13,723 bases of DNA from Treponema sp. (GTDB lineage Bacteria > Spirochaetota > Spirochaetia > Treponematales > Breznakiellaceae), in the NCBI GenBank assembly GCA_031281855.1, contig JAITEW010000114.1:1-13723 (forward strand), written 5' to 3'. Numbering within the stretch: the first letter of the stretch is position 1; every line of letters starts with the position of its first letter. The notes under the pieces were generated by a model that searched no databases, was not told the origin of the DNA, and worked only from the letters and a program-made list of their open reading frames with translations. The translations under genes were made by a program, and so were the position numbers. Below are positions 1 through 6,056 of this stretch, piece by piece.

Positions 1-78
1 AAATACCGTGGACATGGCCACCGCTTTTGCATAAGTTTTCTCGACAAATCCGGTTTTGATAATTACATGGCTTACCAT
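1..78 (-). CDS. 5' fragment of an unidentified protein, divergent from alaS
   Basis: An open frame runs from an ATG at 78 leftwards to the window edge without a stop. It gives 26 residues beginning MVSHVIIKTGFVEK. The composition looks protein-like, but I do not recognise the family. A minus-strand sigma70-like promoter lies in the right place: TATACT at 134-129, with TTCACT 17 bp upstream at 157-152. A purine-rich AAGGGGGGAG stretch lies about 21 nt before the ATG, too far for a normal ribosome binding site, and no alternative start is in frame between the two. The frame is short, so chance openness cannot be excluded. Confidence 0.4.
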   Translation of the reverse strand, partial: MVSHVIIKTGFVEKTYAKAVAMSTVF

Positions 79-107
79 AGTGGTGGCGGTCCGGTTACAC
101 TCCCCCC

Positions 108-136
108 TTGGCGATAAAGCGCTTCCCTAGTATAAT
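108..136 (+). promoter_or_regulatory. alaS sigma70 promoter, probably giving a leaderless mRNA
   Basis: A -35 hexamer TTGGCG (108-113), a 17-bp spacer and a perfect -10 TATAAT (131-136) precede alaS. The expected transcription start, about 7 nt after the -10, coincides with the A of the alaS ATG at 143. No Shine-Dalgarno sequence precedes that ATG. The -10 overlaps a minus-strand TATACT (134-129) that could serve the divergent gene. Confidence 0.65.
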
Positions 137-142
137 TGCATT

Positions 143-1948
143 ATGACAGCCAGTGAACTCCGGTCCAAATACATAAAATTCTTCAAATCCAGGGGCCACG
201 CCCAGATCCAGGGCAAGTCCCTGTTTCCTGACAACGATCCCACTGTGCTCTTTACCACTGCCGGGATGCACCCCCTGGTGCCCTACCTCCTGGGAGAGGA
301 GCATCCTGCGGGGAAGCGGCTGGTGAATTATCAAAAGTGCATACGCACGGTGGACATCGATATCGTAGGCGATTCGAGCCACCTCACCTTTTTCGAGATG
401 CTTGGGAACTGGTCCCTTGGGGACTACTTCAAAGACGAGGCTATCAGAATGAGTTTCGAGTTTCTCACCTCCCCCGAATGGCTGGGGATTCCGGTAGAGA
501 AGCTTGGGGTCACGGTTTTCGCGGGCGACGAGAATGCTGCCAGGGACGAGGAATCCGCAGGAGTATGGAAATCTTTGGGCATCCCGGAAAACCGCATCGC
601 GTACCTGCCTAAAGAGGACAACTGGTGGGGCCCTGCGGGAACTACCGGCCCCTGCGGCCCGGATTCGGAAATGTTCTACTATACAGGGGATAAGCCCTGC
701 GGGCCTGAATGCAAACCGGGCTGTTCCTGCGGCAAGTGGCTTGAAATCTGGAACGACGTGTTCATGCAGTACAACAAGGACGCCCAGGGGAAGTACGAGC
801 CCCTGTCGCGCACCTGCGTGGACACCGGCATGGGCATAGAACGGACCGTCACCATCCTTAACGGTAAAAATTCAGTCTACGAAACCGAAGGCTTCGCCCC
901 TATTATTCGGGCTGTAGAAGCCGCCGCAGGGTATACATACGGGACCGATCCCAGCATGGACAAATCGGTACGCATCATCTGCGACCACACCCGGACAGCG
1001 GCCTTTATCCTTGGGGACCCGAAAGCGGTCAGCCCTTCCAACGTAGGCGCAGGCTACGTGCTCCGCAGGCTCATCAGGCGGGCTGTGCGGCATGGCCGCA
1101 AATTGGGAATCGAGGACAAGATCCTCCTCTCCCCTATCGCCCAGGTAGTGGTAAATGAATTCAAAGGCCCTTACCCGGAACTTCAGGAAAACCAGGCGCG
1201 TATTATAGAAGAACTGGACAAGGAAGAAAAGAAATTCCTCGAAACGCTCCAGAAAGGGGAGCATGAGTTTGAAAAGCTCCTTCCCAACCTCTTGAAAGAC
1301 CCCAGGAAGATCATGTCGGGCCGGCTGGCGTTTAAGCTCTACGACACTTACGGGTTTCCCATCGAGCTTACCGAAGAGCTGGCTGCCGAAAAGGGCATGA
1401 CCGTGAACCGCGGGGAATTCGACGAGGCTTTCAAAAAGCACCAGGAACTTTCCAGAGCCGGAGGCGATCAGGTCTTTAAGGGCGGCCTCCAGGATCACAG
1501 CGAAATCGCTACAAAGTACCACACCGCCACCCACCTCCTGCACAAGGCCCTGCGCACGGTGCTTGGGGATCATGTGGCCCAGAAGGGTTCCAATATCACC
1601 GCTGAACGCATGCGCTTCGATTTTTCCCATCCTGCGCCTATGACCGGGGAGGAAATCCAAAAGGTCCAGGATATAGTGAACGAGGCGATACGGAAGGATC
1701 TTCCTGTTAAGATGGACGTGATGAGCCTGGAGGACGCCAAAGCCGCAGGGGCGACAGCCCTTTTCGGTGAAAAATACGAATCCCAGGTCAAAGTATACAC
1801 GATAGGCAATTCCCCTGCGGATTTTTTCTCCAAAGAAGTCTGCGGCGGCCCCCATGTGGAGCGCACGGGGATGCTGGGTACCTTCGTCATCCAGAAAGAG
1901 CAGTCCTCGTCAGCAGGGGTCCGCAGGATACGGGCGGTCCTTGAATAG
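143..1948 (+). CDS. alaS: Alanyl-tRNA synthetase, short form without C-Ala domain
   Basis: This class II synthetase charges tRNA-Ala with alanine in the cytoplasm and hydrolyses mischarged tRNA. The N-terminus (SELRSKYIKFFKSRGH) matches the family start, so the ATG at 143 is right although it has no Shine-Dalgarno. The aminoacylation core shows the LFTTAGMHP region near residue 36, FFEMLGNWS near 83, GPCGPDSEMF at 169-178 and the motif-3 region MGIERT at 230-235. Cysteines 186, 190, 194 and 196 form a possible metal knuckle before LEIWNDVFMQYN. The editing domain has both metal-binding pairs, HTATH (460-464) and CGGPH (567-571). The protein ends about ten residues after the editing domain's RRIRAVLE. 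The coiled-coil and DHHA1/C-Ala region of the usual ~870-residue enzyme is therefore missing, as known for Treponema and Borrelia. Confidence 0.98.
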   Translation: MTASELRSKYIKFFKSRGHAQIQGKSLFPDNDPTVLFTTAGMHPLVPYLLGEEHPAGKRLVNYQKCIRTVDIDIVGDSSHLTFFEMLGNWSLGDYFKDEAIRMSFEFLTSPEWLGIPVEKLGVTVFAGDENAARDEESAGVWKSLGIPENRIAYLPKEDNWWGPAGTTGPCGPDSEMFYYTGDKPCGPECKPGCSCGKWLEIWNDVFMQYNKDAQGKYEPLSRTCVDTGMGIERTVTILNGKNSVYETEGFAPIIRAVEAAAGYTYGTDPSMDKSVRIICDHTRTAAFILGDPKAVSPSNVGAGYVLRRLIRRAVRHGRKLGIEDKILLSPIAQVVVNEFKGPYPELQENQARIIEELDKEEKKFLETLQKGEHEFEKLLPNLLKDPRKIMSGRLAFKLYDTYGFPIELTEELAAEKGMTVNRGEFDEAFKKHQELSRAGGDQVFKGGLQDHSEIATKYHTATHLLHKALRTVLGDHVAQKGSNITAERMRFDFSHPAPMTGEEIQKVQDIVNEAIRKDLPVKMDVMSLEDAKAAGATALFGEKYESQVKVYTIGNSPADFFSKEVCGGPHVERTGMLGTFVIQKEQSSSAGVRRIRAVLE

Positions 1949-2014
1949 GGGATCTGTTTTTTTCCTTTAATATGGTATATAGTTGATTTAGTGAAAAAGG
2001 CCCGGACAGGCCTG

Positions 2015-2050
2015 CCGGTTTCGTAACCTGTGAAAACCGGGATGTTTTTA
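2015..2050 (+). terminator. Probable intrinsic terminator after alaS
   Basis: CCGGTTTC (2015-2022) can pair with GAAAACCGG (2032-2040) with one bulged A. A GATG and then a run of five T follow. It lies between alaS and the foldase gene, 30 bp before the latter's start, so it could equally be a leader structure of that gene. The upstream part of this gap (1966-1981, TTTAATATGGTATATAG) is AT-rich and may hold a promoter, but I see no convincing -35. Confidence 0.4.
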
Positions 2051-2069
2051 TTATTCAGGTGATACAGGA

Positions 2070-3116
2070 ATGAACATGAAACGTATAATAAGCCTTTTAA
2101 TCCTTGCGGCCTCTTTGGCGGCCCCGGGGTTTGCTCAGTCGGACTTGCAGCCTGCCGCTATTGTGAGGCTGACCAAGAGCGAGCCTATTACGGTAAAACA
2201 GTACCGTACCGAGGTCGAACGGTATGAAAAACAGGCCGGACGGGCCCTGAGCAACACGGAAAGACGCCAGGTTCTGGATATGATGATCAACGAAAAACTG
2301 GCCTCCCAGGCCGCGGAACGGGACAAGATCACCATTACGGACAACGAGGTAAACCAGAGGCTCCAGGAGCTGAGAACCAGCATGTCCCAGACTATACAGC
2401 GCCAGCCTACGGACGCCGAATTCGCCACTGCTATCAGGAACGAGACAGGCCTTGAACTGCCTGCGTTCAGGGAGCAGCTTAAAAAACAGCTCCTTATCCA
2501 GAAGTACCTTATGGAGAAAAAAAAGGATTCCTTCAACAGCCTCAAGGCTCCTACAGAAGAGGAGATCAGAAACGCCTATAATCTGGCCAAAGCCGAGTTG
2601 GTGCGGCCGGAAACCGTGCGTTTTTCCATGATCCAGGCCGCCTTTACCGATACTGCTTCCAAAGCCAAAGCCAAGGAGATTGCGGACAGACTCGTCCGGG
2701 AGATAGGGAACAGTCCCGCGAAATTCGACGAAGCTATGGCGAAGGGCCGGGCCCCGAATTCGGAGTACCAGGCCGGAGACGGGGGGTATCTGCCCAGGAA
2801 CACCCAGGCCCAGCAGGTAGTAGGCGCCGAATTTATCACTGTCGCCTTCAGCCTGAAGCAAGGGGAAGTTTCCAAACTGATCGAGAACACCCGGGGTTTC
2901 CAGATCATCAAGATAACCGAAACCTATGAACAGAAGAACCTGGAACTGGATGATATATTCCAGCTTGGCACCAGGGTAACAGTGCGGGATTATATCGGCA
3001 ACAGCATGCTGCAGGAACGGGAACAGGCGCTGATAGAAAAAGTTACCCAGGAACTGGTCGCCGAACTGCGGGCAGGGAATCCTTATCAGATTTACGAATC
3101 CAACTTGAACTGGTAG
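2070..3116 (+). CDS. Secreted peptidyl-prolyl isomerase / chaperone, SurA-PrsA (parvulin) type
   Basis: This predicted periplasmic or envelope-associated folding factor has 348 residues. It starts with a classical signal peptide: KR at 4-5, a hydrophobic stretch ISLLILAASLAAPGF, and probable cleavage after FA at residue 22. There is no lipobox cysteine. A SurA-like N-terminal helical region follows (about 30-165, including DMMINEKLASQAAERDKI). A parvulin/PpiC-like region comes next, recognisable from GDGGYLPR, AFSLKQGEVSKLIENTRGFQIIKI and preceding helices. The start at 2070 has AGGTGA at 2057-2062; a second ATG two codons later (2076) is also possible, with ACAGGA before it. The T. pallidum counterpart is, from memory, the Tpn39b basic membrane protein next to alaS. 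Whether the isomerase site is active cannot be judged by eye. nusB follows after 3 nt. Confidence 0.85.
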   Translation: MNMKRIISLLILAASLAAPGFAQSDLQPAAIVRLTKSEPITVKQYRTEVERYEKQAGRALSNTERRQVLDMMINEKLASQAAERDKITITDNEVNQRLQELRTSMSQTIQRQPTDAEFATAIRNETGLELPAFREQLKKQLLIQKYLMEKKKDSFNSLKAPTEEEIRNAYNLAKAELVRPETVRFSMIQAAFTDTASKAKAKEIADRLVREIGNSPAKFDEAMAKGRAPNSEYQAGDGGYLPRNTQAQQVVGAEFITVAFSLKQGEVSKLIENTRGFQIIKITETYEQKNLELDDIFQLGTRVTVRDYIGNSMLQEREQALIEKVTQELVAELRAGNPYQIYESNLNW

Positions 3117-3119
3117 TAC

Positions 3120-3575
3120 ATGGCGTCACGGAGAAAAGGGCGGATTCTGGCCTTCCAGGCCCTCTATTCCTGGGATCTGGTCTACAGCCAAACAGGAAAA
3201 GCGGTCATCCCCGAAGGGCTGCTCGATTTTCCGTGGCTGGAAAATGAAAAAAAAACCGCTCTTGATGAAGAAACCTTCGCTTTTTCACGGCTTCTGATAA
3301 CAGGAACAGTGGAAAACATCGCCGCCATAGACGCCATGATAAGCAGCCACCTGAAAAACTGGGACATAACCCGGCTTAACCGGGTGGATCTGGCTATCAT
3401 GAGGATGAGCGCTTATACCCTGATGTACCAGGATGAAACGGCCCCTTCTATTGTAATCAACGAAGCAATCGGCATTTCCAAGGAATTCGGAACCGATGAT
3501 TCCTACCGTTTTATAAACGGCGTCCTGGACAGTATCCACAAGTCCCTTCATGGCGTCCATAAGGCTTTGGTTTAA
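3120..3575 (+). CDS. nusB: Transcription antitermination factor NusB
   Basis: NusB binds boxA RNA together with NusE/S10 and supports antitermination of rRNA operons in the cytoplasm. The 151-residue all-helical protein shows the family's landmarks. These are an N-terminal RRKGRILAFQALYSWD, a mid-protein helix ending in HLKNWDITRLNRVDLAIMRMSAYTL, then PSIVINEAIGISKEFGTDDSYRFINGVLDSI. Length is normal (130-150 is typical). The ATG is 3 nt after the foldase stop and has no clear Shine-Dalgarno, so translation probably depends on the upstream gene. The last 26 nt overlap the next gene in another frame. Confidence 0.96.
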   Translation: MASRRKGRILAFQALYSWDLVYSQTGKAVIPEGLLDFPWLENEKKTALDEETFAFSRLLITGTVENIAAIDAMISSHLKNWDITRLNRVDLAIMRMSAYTLMYQDETAPSIVINEAIGISKEFGTDDSYRFINGVLDSIHKSLHGVHKALV

Positions 3576-5250
3576 GCAGTTTTTTTCAGGAAACCCCCTC
3601 AAGCTGGCCGGCCTTGCGGGACTCCTGCTTGCCCTGATCCTTTCATGGGCGCTGGTTTTCTATTCTGTAGTACGCAACGAGGCCGTTTTCCCGCAAAACC
3701 CGGGTTCAGGGAGCGGCTTTGCCCGTGAACTGGAAAAATACGACGCCCTGGTTTCCCGGGAAAGTCCCGCAGGGCTTGAGAAGCGCCTTAATAGGCTGGA
3801 AAAACGCGCCAAAACCCAGGAAGAGCGGCTTTCGGTCCTGAAACGCCGGAGGGAGGGGGTCCGGGGAAACCCCGGCCTTATTCCTGAGTACCAAAGGTCC
3901 GCCAGGGAAGGAGCGGAAGCGTATCCGTATTCCGTCCCTCTGGCGGCAGCGGCCGCAGAGGCCCTGCTCCTTTCAGAACCCGGTCCTGAAGACAGGGAGT
4001 TCGTCCTGGCCTGCGCCGCCAGGCTAACCCAGCCCCGTTACGCATCTCTGCTTTTAAGCCTCCATGTTCTCCTGGGCACTCTGGCGGATCCGGAACAAGC
4101 GGTTTCTGTGGCGGGAATGGAACAACTGCTTTCGGCCGGACTCGCCCGGATACCCGCAAAGGTGCAAAAAGATCTCAGAATCGATGAAATGCTCCTGCGT
4201 ATAGTCCTGGGGGACTCAGGCGCGGCAGTGAGGATCAACAACCTGATACAGGAAGAACCTTCAGACAGCGCCTGCCTTAAACTGGGGGCAGAGTACTTTT
4301 ACGACTATAACAACCCCATGCGGGCAGCCGAGCTTTTTTCCCGCCTGGGAGACGCCGGCCTGGGGCGGCAGGCCGACTCCCTGTTCCTTGCAGGAGAAAT
4401 TGCCGGGGCCAGGAATATCTGGAGAGCCCTGGCTTCCCCTTCAGGCTCCCGTTCCCTGACGGAGCTTTCATCCAGGAGCCTTTACAACCTGGCGGCTACA
4501 GCAGCGGACAAAGCCGAGGCCGCTTCGTGGCTGGAGAAACTTTTTGCCGCCGGAACAGGGGAAAATTTCCGCGCGAATATCGACGGGCCCGGGCTTTATG
4601 GAATTATCCGCTACACCCGGCTTCAGGACGCACCGCGAAGCATCGCCATTCTCGATGAAGGAACCCTCAGGAACAACCCGCTTCTGGATCTGGAGCTTCT
4701 CCGCCGCAGGCTGGACGCATGGCAGCCGGACCGTTCGGTAGCTGAAGTTTGGCTCCTCCTTGGCCGCCACCCCGAATCCGAAGCCTTGTACCGTTGGGGG
4801 GGCTACTACTTTGACCGCCAGAAACGCTATGCCGAAACAGCCCAGCTCCTCAAAGTCGCAACGGCGCATGGAATAAACGGCGCCTGGATGGATCTCCACC
4901 GCAGCCTGGCCCTTATCCGGGAAGGGAAAAGCGCCGAAGCGGAAAAGCTGCTCAAAAACGCCATGGAAAAACATTCTCCCCCGGACTGGCGTATCCCTGC
5001 CAACATCGCCAGACTCCAGGAAAGCCGCCGGGCCATTCAGGCGGCACTGGACGCTTACGAGAAAGCCGCCGCGCTGGTCAGGGACAGCCGGGACGCCGCA
5101 CTGGTGCAGATGAGAATCAGCCGCTGCCTGGAAGCCTTGGGCCGGCGCGCCGAAAGCCGCAACGCCCTGGAACGAGCCCTGGCCCTGGACCCTGAGAACC
5201 TTAACGCGCGCTATGAACTCCGGAGGCTGGACACATCAGGCGTCTATTAG
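3550..5250 (+). CDS. Membrane-anchored TPR-repeat protein
   Basis: This 566-residue protein has no recognised enzyme domain. Residues 1-18 are basic and aromatic, residues 19-41 form one hydrophobic membrane segment, and no cleavage site is evident. It is therefore probably a signal-anchored protein with the bulk outside the cytoplasm. A charged stretch around 75-106 (RLNRLEKRAKTQEERLSVLK) could form a coiled coil. The remainder is alanine- and leucine-rich helical sequence. Clear tetratricopeptide-like pairs occur at the C-terminus, for example AIQAALDAYEKAAAL and RRAESRNALERALALDPENLNARYEL. Such repeats normally bind other proteins. The ATG lies inside the nusB end (26-nt overlap) without a Shine-Dalgarno, so coupled translation is likely. 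From memory, T. pallidum has an uncharacterised gene in the same position between nusB and groES. The function is unknown. Confidence 0.85.
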   Translation: MASIRLWFKQFFSGNPLKLAGLAGLLLALILSWALVFYSVVRNEAVFPQNPGSGSGFARELEKYDALVSRESPAGLEKRLNRLEKRAKTQEERLSVLKRRREGVRGNPGLIPEYQRSAREGAEAYPYSVPLAAAAAEALLLSEPGPEDREFVLACAARLTQPRYASLLLSLHVLLGTLADPEQAVSVAGMEQLLSAGLARIPAKVQKDLRIDEMLLRIVLGDSGAAVRINNLIQEEPSDSACLKLGAEYFYDYNNPMRAAELFSRLGDAGLGRQADSLFLAGEIAGARNIWRALASPSGSRSLTELSSRSLYNLAATAADKAEAASWLEKLFAAGTGENFRANIDGPGLYGIIRYTRLQDAPRSIAILDEGTLRNNPLLDLELLRRRLDAWQPDRSVAEVWLLLGRHPESEALYRWGGYYFDRQKRYAETAQLLKVATAHGINGAWMDLHRSLALIREGKSAEAEKLLKNAMEKHSPPDWRIPANIARLQESRRAIQAALDAYEKAAALVRDSRDAALVQMRISRCLEALGRRAESRNALERALALDPENLNARYELRRLDTSGVY

Positions 5251-5259
5251 CAACAAATC

Positions 5260-5296
5260 CGCCTGCCTGGGAGCTCCCCTTCGGGTCCGGCAGGCG
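5260..5296 (+). terminator. GC-rich hairpin downstream of the TPR gene
   Basis: CGCCTGCC (5260-5267) pairs perfectly with GGCAGGCG (5289-5296). The second arm could instead pair with GCCTGC at 5302-5307, which is followed by an A-run (T-run on the minus strand). The element thus probably backs up the main terminator at 5317-5344. Confidence 0.5.
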
Positions 5297-5316
5297 CGTT
5301 TGCCTGCAAAAAAGTA

Positions 5317-5344
5317 AAAAACCCGGTCGCGTGACCGGGTTTTT
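5317..5344. terminator. Bidirectional intrinsic terminator between the TPR gene and groES
   Basis: This is a perfect 12-bp inverted repeat, AAAAACCCGGTC (from 5317, allowing for the flanking A-run) and GACCGGGTTTTT (5333-5344), around a four-base loop. It has T-tracts on both strands. It sits between the convergent 566-aa TPR gene and groES and should stop transcription from both sides. Confidence 0.92.
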
Positions 5345-5365
5345 AGGGGCGAAATACGGGCGCGT

Positions 5366-5632
5366 TTAGTCGATGACTGCCAGAATATCAGACATCTTGA
5401 TGATGAGATACTCGGCGCCGTCGATTTTGATCTGGGTGCCGGCGTACTTATCGTACATGATTTTTTGGCCGGCTTTGACCTTGATCACATCCTTGTCATC
5501 CCCTACATCGACAACCGTACCCTGCTGGGTTTTTTCCTGAGCAGTGTCGGGGATAATGATACCCCCTGCGGTCTTGGCCTCGTTTTTCTCCAGTTTTACC
5601 AGGACCCGGTCTGCCAAAGGCTTGACTTTCAT
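5366..5632 (-). CDS. groES: Co-chaperonin GroES (Hsp10)
   Basis: GroES is the heptameric lid of the GroEL folding chamber in the cytoplasm. The 88-residue product has the complete family signature: MKVKPLADRVLVKL at the start, the mobile loop EAKTAGGIIIPDTAQEK that touches GroEL, GTVVDVG, and the C-terminal YLIIKMSDILAVID. I chose the ATG at 5632 rather than upstream in-frame ATGs. It fits the family N-terminus exactly and is preceded by GGAGG at a suitable distance. groEL is not next to it in this window. In T. pallidum the two genes are also separate. The gene is monocistronic here, with its own promoter and terminator. Confidence 0.98.
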   Translation of the reverse strand: MKVKPLADRVLVKLEKNEAKTAGGIIIPDTAQEKTQQGTVVDVGDDKDVIKVKAGQKIMYDKYAGTQIKIDGAEYLIIKMSDILAVID

Positions 5633-5649
5633 ATATACCTCCGTTGAAT

Positions 5650-5666
5650 GATGACATCGTGTCATC
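5650..5666 (-). promoter_or_regulatory. Inverted repeat in the groES leader, not CIRCE
   Basis: GATGACA and TGTCATC form a perfect 7-bp inverted repeat around TCG. It lies between the predicted groES transcription start and the ribosome binding site. It has neither the sequence nor the 9-bp-arm spacing of CIRCE (TTAGCACTC-N9-GAGTGCTAA). It could be a repressor site or an RNA hairpin near the ribosome binding site. Confidence 0.5.
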
Positions 5667-5695
5667 TTTGAGAAATTGAGTATAAGATTAAATAG

Positions 5696-5725
5696 AATAT
5701 ACAAAAAATATCTCATAAAGGTCAA
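5696..5725 (-). promoter_or_regulatory. groES sigma70 promoter
   Basis: On the minus strand, TTGACC (5725-5720) is followed by an 18-bp spacer and TATATT (5701-5696), each one mismatch from consensus. The predicted start is near 5689, giving a leader of about 57 nt. A second TATACT at 5684-5679 has only a poor -35. Confidence 0.6.
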
Positions 5726-5779
5726 GGAAATAATGCAAAACAGGGCATATTGGAAGCGAAATTCCTGATTATTTCCGCT

Positions 5780-5805
5780 AGTGGGGTATTTTGACCCACT
5801 TTTTT
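5780..5805 (+). terminator. Terminator-like hairpin in the groES-sigma intergenic region
   Basis: AGTGGG (5780-5785) pairs with CCCACT (5795-5800) across a 9-nt loop and is followed by TTTTT. It points rightwards but no plus-strand gene lies upstream, so it may insulate the sigma gene from readthrough or be coincidental. Confidence 0.35.
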
Positions 5806-5830
5806 ATCGATTTTGAGGAATAGAGTCATT

Positions 5831-5986
5831 ATGATCCTCACAGGAACCGGAAAGGCGGGCATACGAGAACAGATCCTGCAATATTTGAAAGGCCCGGCGC
5901 TTTCACTTGTAACTTGTTGTCGTAACTCCTTATATTATAAGGAATTACGTGATTTCTTAAATTTTTTGAAAAAATTGAAAAAATGA
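5831..5986 (+). CDS. Possible small protein of 51 residues
   Basis: An ATG at 5831 opens a frame to TGA at 5984-5986. A GAGGAA Shine-Dalgarno-like stretch (5815-5820) lies 10 nt before it. The product begins MILTGTGKAGIREQILQYLKG and ends in a lysine-rich tail. The stretch GIREQILQYL resembles the first helix of winged-helix regulators, so it could be a remnant of a DNA-binding protein. Against it, the frame runs through the 29-bp palindrome and the A-tract palindrome, which look like DNA-level signals, and its base use is AT-rich unlike its neighbours. It is doubtful. Confidence 0.25.
   Translation: MILTGTGKAGIREQILQYLKGPALSLVTCCRNSLYYKELRDFLNFLKKLKK
5921..5949. promoter_or_regulatory. 29-bp near-perfect palindrome, candidate upstream activator/operator site
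   Basis: CGTAACTCCTTATA (5921-5934), a central T, and TATAAGGAATTACG (5936-5949) form arms of 14 bp with a single mismatch. The centre lies about 94 bp upstream of the start predicted from the sigma54 promoter, within the range used by sigma54 activator proteins. It is not an NtrC or CIRCE consensus. The protein that binds it is unknown. Confidence 0.6.
5960..5983. promoter_or_regulatory. A-tract palindrome, probable bent DNA
   Basis: AATTTTTT-G-AAAAAATT (5960-5976) is a perfect palindrome, and another A6 run follows at 5978-5983. The A/T-tracts recur at roughly helical spacing between the 29-bp palindrome and the sigma54 promoter, where DNA bending would help an upstream activator reach the polymerase. 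Confidence 0.4.
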
Positions 5987-6002
5987 TGAAACTGCCTTAT
6001 CT

Positions 6003-6018
6003 TGGCATGATTTTTGCT
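6003..6018 (+). promoter_or_regulatory. Sigma54 (RpoN) -24/-12 promoter of the alternative sigma gene
   Basis: TGGCATG-ATTT-TTGCT matches the sigma54 consensus TGGCACG-N4-TTGC(A/T) at all but one position. The GG (6004-6005) and GC (6016-6017) are in the exact register required. The predicted start is near 6029, giving a 28-nt leader that contains GGAGG (6043-6047) nine bases before the ATG at 6057. No good sigma70 promoter is apparent for this gene. Confidence 0.8.
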
Positions 6019-6056
6019 TGTATATAAGTGAAATAAAAGCCCGGAGGCAGTAAGGG

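Noticed and set aside
872..1855. 327-codon minus-strand open frame
   Set aside because: It lies antisense to well-conserved alaS motifs and its translation resembles no protein; a product of GC-rich codon use.
2097..2861. 254-codon minus-strand open frame
   Set aside because: It is antisense to the foldase gene, which has a signal peptide, ribosome site and domain match.
5633..5725. 31-residue N-terminal extension of GroES
   Set aside because: It spans the groES promoter and leader; GroES N-terminus matches the inner ATG with GGAGG before it.
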